Source: Flavobacterium ichthyis (lineage in GTDB: Bacteria; Bacteroidota; Bacteroidia; Flavobacteriales; Flavobacteriaceae). From it: a DNA stretch of 64,000 bases. The notes beneath the pieces are model-generated. The model searched no databases and was not told where the DNA came from. It saw nothing but the letters and a program-made list of their open reading frames with translations. Where the stretch lies: contig NZ_JAABLM010000006.1 of NCBI RefSeq assembly GCF_009915155.1, positions 1-64,000 on the forward strand. Direction: 5' to 3'. Made by a program: the position numbers and the translations under genes. Numbering within the stretch: the first letter of the stretch is position 1; each line of letters begins with the position of its first letter. Positions 61,085-64,000 of this stretch are shown piece after piece.

Positions 61085-62611
61085 CTACAATGTTGCCGAA
61101 TATTGCATGGCTTTCAGTTCTTCTAAATAACTTCTTTGGTTAGACAATCTCGGAATTTTGTGTTGTCCGCCTAATTTGTCATTTTCCTTAAGCCAGTCGT
61201 AAAATAAATTTTTTCGGGAAACATTTAAAACCAACAAGTTAAGGGTCATGTTGTTGTGTCTTTTCGCTTCATAATCCGAATTTAAAGCTTGCAAATTTTT
61301 GTCTAATAATTCCCGAAATGCTTCAATATCTTCCGGATCGTGCTTAAACTCAATCATCCATTCGTGAGCGCCTTTTTCTTTTCCTTCCATAAAAACCGGG
61401 GCAACGGTGTAATCCATCACCTCACAATTCAAGGTTTTGCAGGTTTTGGCAATCGCACGATCGGTATTTTCCACCATTAATTCTTCGCCAAAAACATTAA
61501 TATGGTGTTTGGTTCTGCCGCTTACGCGAATTCTAAACGGATTCAACGAAGTAAATCTTACGGTATCACCAATCATGTAACGCCACAAACCAGCATTTGT
61601 CGTGATCACGACCGCATAATTTTTATTGATTTCCACTTCGGAAAGTCGCACGATTTTTTGTTCCGGAGTTCCAAAGGTGTCCATCGGAATAAATTCGTAA
61701 AAAATGCCGTAGTCTAACATCAGCAGCAAATCGCTGGAATCATTCAAATCCTGAATGGCAAAAAATCCTTCGGAAGCATTGTAAATTTCATAATACTGAA
61801 AATCTTTGCTCGGAATAATTTTGTTATATTGAGTGCGATAGGGCTCAAAACTCACGCCTCCGTGAAAATAAACTTCGAGATTAGGCCAAATTTCCAACAA
61901 ATTTTCTTTTCCGGTGGCTTCTAAAGTTTTGTTCATCAAAACCAACATCCACGATGGAACGCCTGCAAAACTCGTCACATTTTCCTGAATCGTTTCTTTA
62001 ATAATCGCCGGAATTTTAGTTTCCCATTCACTCATCAACGAAACTTTGTTGCTTGGCGTAGAACTAAATTCTGCCCAAATTGGCATATTGTCAATCAATA
62101 TTGCCGAAAGGTCTCCAAAAAAAGTATTGTTGTCTTCATACAATTGTTTGCTTCCGCCGAGACGTAAACTTTTTCCAGTAAAAAGTTGGGATTCTTCGTT
62201 GTTGTTCAAATACAAACTCAGCAAATCTTTACTGGCTTTGTAATGGCAATTTTCCAAAGCTTCGCTACTAACCGGAATAAATTTACTCTTCGCATTTGTC
62301 GTGCCGCTAGATTTGGCAAACCATTTAATTGGCGTATGCCAAAAAACATTTTGTTCGCCTAAACGGGTTCTTTCAATCATGGGTTCCAAATCTTCATAGG
62401 TAGAAATGGGAACGCGATTGCTAAATTCATTGTAAGATTTTATTGACGAAAAGCCGTAATTTTTACCAACAAAAGTATTTTCGGCTGATTTAATTAAGCT
62501 TAGTAACAATTCTTCTTGAACTTCGTTCGGGTATTTTAAAAACAATTCTATTTGATGGATTCTTTTTTTTAAAATCCAACTTGCTAATGAATTGATAATT
62601 GGTATCGCCAT
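61085..62611 (-). CDS. GH3 family protein (acyl-adenylate-forming type)
   Basis: A 508-residue protein of the GH3 family, named from plant auxin-amido synthetases and also present in Bacteroidota. The nucleotide-binding segment WFAKSSGTTNAKSKFIPVS at about 107-125 and the later YNASEGFFAIQD and VSGRTKHHINVFGEEL are the family landmarks of the ANL-like fold. It should adenylate a carboxylic acid and join it to an amine; the bacterial substrate is not known. A -7 box lies at 62671-62678. Confidence 0.9.
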   Translation of the reverse strand: MAIPIINSLASWILKKRIHQIELFLKYPNEVQEELLLSLIKSAENTFVGKNYGFSSIKSYNEFSNRVPISTYEDLEPMIERTRLGEQNVFWHTPIKWFAKSSGTTNAKSKFIPVSSEALENCHYKASKDLLSLYLNNNEESQLFTGKSLRLGGSKQLYEDNNTFFGDLSAILIDNMPIWAEFSSTPSNKVSLMSEWETKIPAIIKETIQENVTSFAGVPSWMLVLMNKTLEATGKENLLEIWPNLEVYFHGGVSFEPYRTQYNKIIPSKDFQYYEIYNASEGFFAIQDLNDSSDLLLMLDYGIFYEFIPMDTFGTPEQKIVRLSEVEINKNYAVVITTNAGLWRYMIGDTVRFTSLNPFRIRVSGRTKHHINVFGEELMVENTDRAIAKTCKTLNCEVMDYTVAPVFMEGKEKGAHEWMIEFKHDPEDIEAFRELLDKNLQALNSDYEAKRHNNMTLNLLVLNVSRKNLFYDWLKENDKLGGQHKIPRLSNQRSYLEELKAMQYSATL

Positions 62612-62670
62612 TTTTATCAGTTAAGTTAAGTTCGTTAGAAACAATTATGATTTAAGATTGTCTAACTTAT

Positions 62671-62678
62671 CAAAAATA
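62671..62678 (-). promoter_or_regulatory. -7 promoter box of the GH3 gene
   Basis: TATTTTTG on the minus strand matches TAnnTTTG and gives a leader of about 55 bases. Confidence 0.4.
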
Positions 62679-62810
62679 ATCAAAAGATTTTACAAGACAA
62701 TAATAAAAAAGCTGAAGACATTAGGCAAAAAAGCCAAAAAACTTCTTATGAAAAATCATCTCACTTAGTTCATTAAATTTTGGTATATTTACGTTCATAA
62801 GCCTAAAAAT

Positions 62811-63293
62811 ATGAAGTCAAATTTTAATGTTATAGTAAATAATCGCGAATTTACCAGTATAGATTTAGAACAGGAAACTATTGTTTTAAACGATCTTGGA
62901 AATAATCGATTTCACGTTATCAAGGATTATAAAAACTACTCAATTCAAATCACCAAAGCTAATTATTCTAGCAAATCCTATACAGTAGAAGTAAACGCAA
63001 ACCAATATGAAGTGGCGTTGCACAGTCCACTTGATCAACTCATTGCGCAAATGGGATTCACCCTAGGCGGTAAAAAAGAAATCAATTCCATCAACGCACC
63101 AATGCCAGGAATGATATTGGAAATTGCTGTTCGAGTAGGGCAGGAAGTGGGGTTAAACGAGCCTTTGCTAATCCTTGAGGCGATGAAAATGGAAAACAGC
63201 TTCCATTCTCCACGTGCAGGAATTATTAAATCTATTGCGGTAAAGATAGGAGATGCAGTAGAAAAAGGCCAATTATTAATTGAATTTGAATAG
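62811..63293 (+). CDS. Biotin carboxyl carrier protein subunit of an acyl-CoA carboxylase
   Basis: A 160-residue protein whose C-terminal 75 residues are a biotinyl domain with the biotin lysine Lys126 in EAMKMEN, preceded by NAPMPGMILEIAVRVGQEV. The N-terminal half is a short linker domain different from that of AccB, so I read it as the free-standing carrier of an acyl-CoA (propionyl-CoA type) carboxylase. The biotin carboxylase starts five bases after its stop. Confidence 0.9.
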   Translation: MKSNFNVIVNNREFTSIDLEQETIVLNDLGNNRFHVIKDYKNYSIQITKANYSSKSYTVEVNANQYEVALHSPLDQLIAQMGFTLGGKKEINSINAPMPGMILEIAVRVGQEVGLNEPLLILEAMKMENSFHSPRAGIIKSIAVKIGDAVEKGQLLIEFE

Positions 63294-63297
63294 CTGT

Positions 63298-64000
63298 ATG
63301 AAAAAAATAGTCATCGCCAATCGAGGTGAAATTGCACTTCGAATTATGAAAACGGCTCGCAAAATGGGCATTAAAACCGTGGCAGTATATTCGGATGCTG
63401 ATAGGAACGCACCTCATGTACATTTTGCCGACGAAGCCTTCCATATTGGAGAATCGCTCTCGAGCCAATCGTATTTGGTCGGCGAAAAAATTATTAAAGT
63501 AGCGCAAACTGCCAATGCCGAGGCCATTCATCCAGGATATGGATTCTTAAGTGAAAATGCAGCTTTCGCGGAAAAAGTTACACAATCAGGATTAATTTTC
63601 ATCGGACCAAAGCCACACGCTATTCGGGTGATGGGAAGCAAATTAGCAGCCAAGGAAGCTGTAAAAAAATATAATATTCCAATGGTTCCAGGTATAGACG
63701 AAGCCATTGAAGATGTGGAAAAAGCCAAAGAAATTGCAACAGAAATTGGCTATCCCATCCTCATCAAAGCTTCTGCTGGAGGCGGTGGAAAAGGCATGAG
63801 AATTGTGGAAAAAGCTGAAAACCTCGAGTCGCAAATGAACCGTGCCATCAGCGAAGCCATATCTGCTTTTGGAGACGGTTCGGTTTTTATTGAAAAATAC
63901 GTTGCCTCTCCACGACACATCGAAATTCAAGTAATGGCCGACGGTCATGGCAATATTGTGCATCTGTTCGAACGGGAATGTAGCATTCAAAGACGACATC
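63298..64000 (+). CDS. Biotin carboxylase subunit, partial
   Basis: The first 234 codons of a biotin carboxylase that is cut by the window end. It begins MKKIVIANRGEIALRIM, has the AIHPGYGFLSENAAFAE segment and the ATP-grasp glycine loop KASAGGGGKGMRIV. It carboxylates the biotin of the carrier coded just upstream. The carboxyltransferase subunit would be expected outside the window. Confidence 0.95.
   Translation, partial: MKKIVIANRGEIALRIMKTARKMGIKTVAVYSDADRNAPHVHFADEAFHIGESLSSQSYLVGEKIIKVAQTANAEAIHPGYGFLSENAAFAEKVTQSGLIFIGPKPHAIRVMGSKLAAKEAVKKYNIPMVPGIDEAIEDVEKAKEIATEIGYPILIKASAGGGGKGMRIVEKAENLESQMNRAISEAISAFGDGSVFIEKYVASPRHIEIQVMADGHGNIVHLFERECSIQRRH

Overview
The window reads as a chromosomal segment of a Flavobacterium-like member of the Flavobacteriaceae (Bacteroidota). 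The evidence is an AT-rich sequence, few Shine-Dalgarno sites, many -7 boxes of the Bacteroidota type TAnnTTTG, a short primary sigma factor without region 1.1, the gliding and type IX secretion genes gldB, gldC and gldKLMN, and intergenic repeats of a kind I recall from Flavobacterium genomes.

Layout. 0-9.9 kb: a dispersed repeat, dipeptidase E, three tandem paralogous CarboxypepD_reg-like exported proteins, a DUF6702 protein, an M1 peptidase, TatA, a PAP2 phosphatase, an O-methyltransferase, RlmN and a polyprenyl diphosphate synthase. 10-12.4 kb: an ECF sigma operon (sigma factor, single-span membrane protein, outer-membrane protein) with its own ECF-type promoter. 12.7-19.1 kb: a DnaG primase lacking all four zinc ligands, an orphan response regulator, NadE, GldB, GldC, EngB and an alpha/beta hydrolase. 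19.4-35.5 kb: the division and cell wall (dcw) cluster mraZ-rsmH-ftsL-ftsI-murE-mraY-murD-ftsW-murG-murC-ftsQ-ftsA-ftsZ, preceded by an MraZ operator of GTGGT repeats and closed by a terminator. 35.7-44.1 kb: YqeY, tRNA-Arg, an M90 peptidase, Rpe, RpoD, a regulator divergent to a lipoprotein/exported pair, PNPase and RpsO. 44.4-52.8 kb: TopA, an arginase-fold protein that has lost its metal ligands, then gldK, gldL, gldM and gldN. 52.9-56.3 kb: an FAD oxidoreductase, a DUF983 protein and an ABC-F ATPase. 56.3-59.0 kb: a decayed accessory island. 59.0-64.0 kb: an App1-like phosphatase, a diacylglycerol kinase-like lipid kinase, an unlisted small lipoprotein, a GH3 protein, and the start of a biotin-dependent carboxylase operon (carrier protein, then biotin carboxylase cut by the window end).

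The most unusual region is 56.3-59.0 kb. It holds a regulator gene with a nonsense codon, an orphan lipoprotein, a double-glycine leader peptide whose frame collides with a second protein frame at a nine-A run, and a chimera joining a C39 bacteriocin-export peptidase directly to the C-terminus of a HlyD-type adaptor, with one in-frame TAG. I read it as the fossil of a peptide-export locus, with deletions that removed the transporter core. Other notable items are a four-copy hairpin repeat whose arms are conserved while its tips vary but stay self-complementary, promoters placed so close to start codons that the mRNAs should be leaderless, and two housekeeping-context proteins that have lost canonical metal-binding residues (DnaG and the arginase-like protein upstream of gldK).
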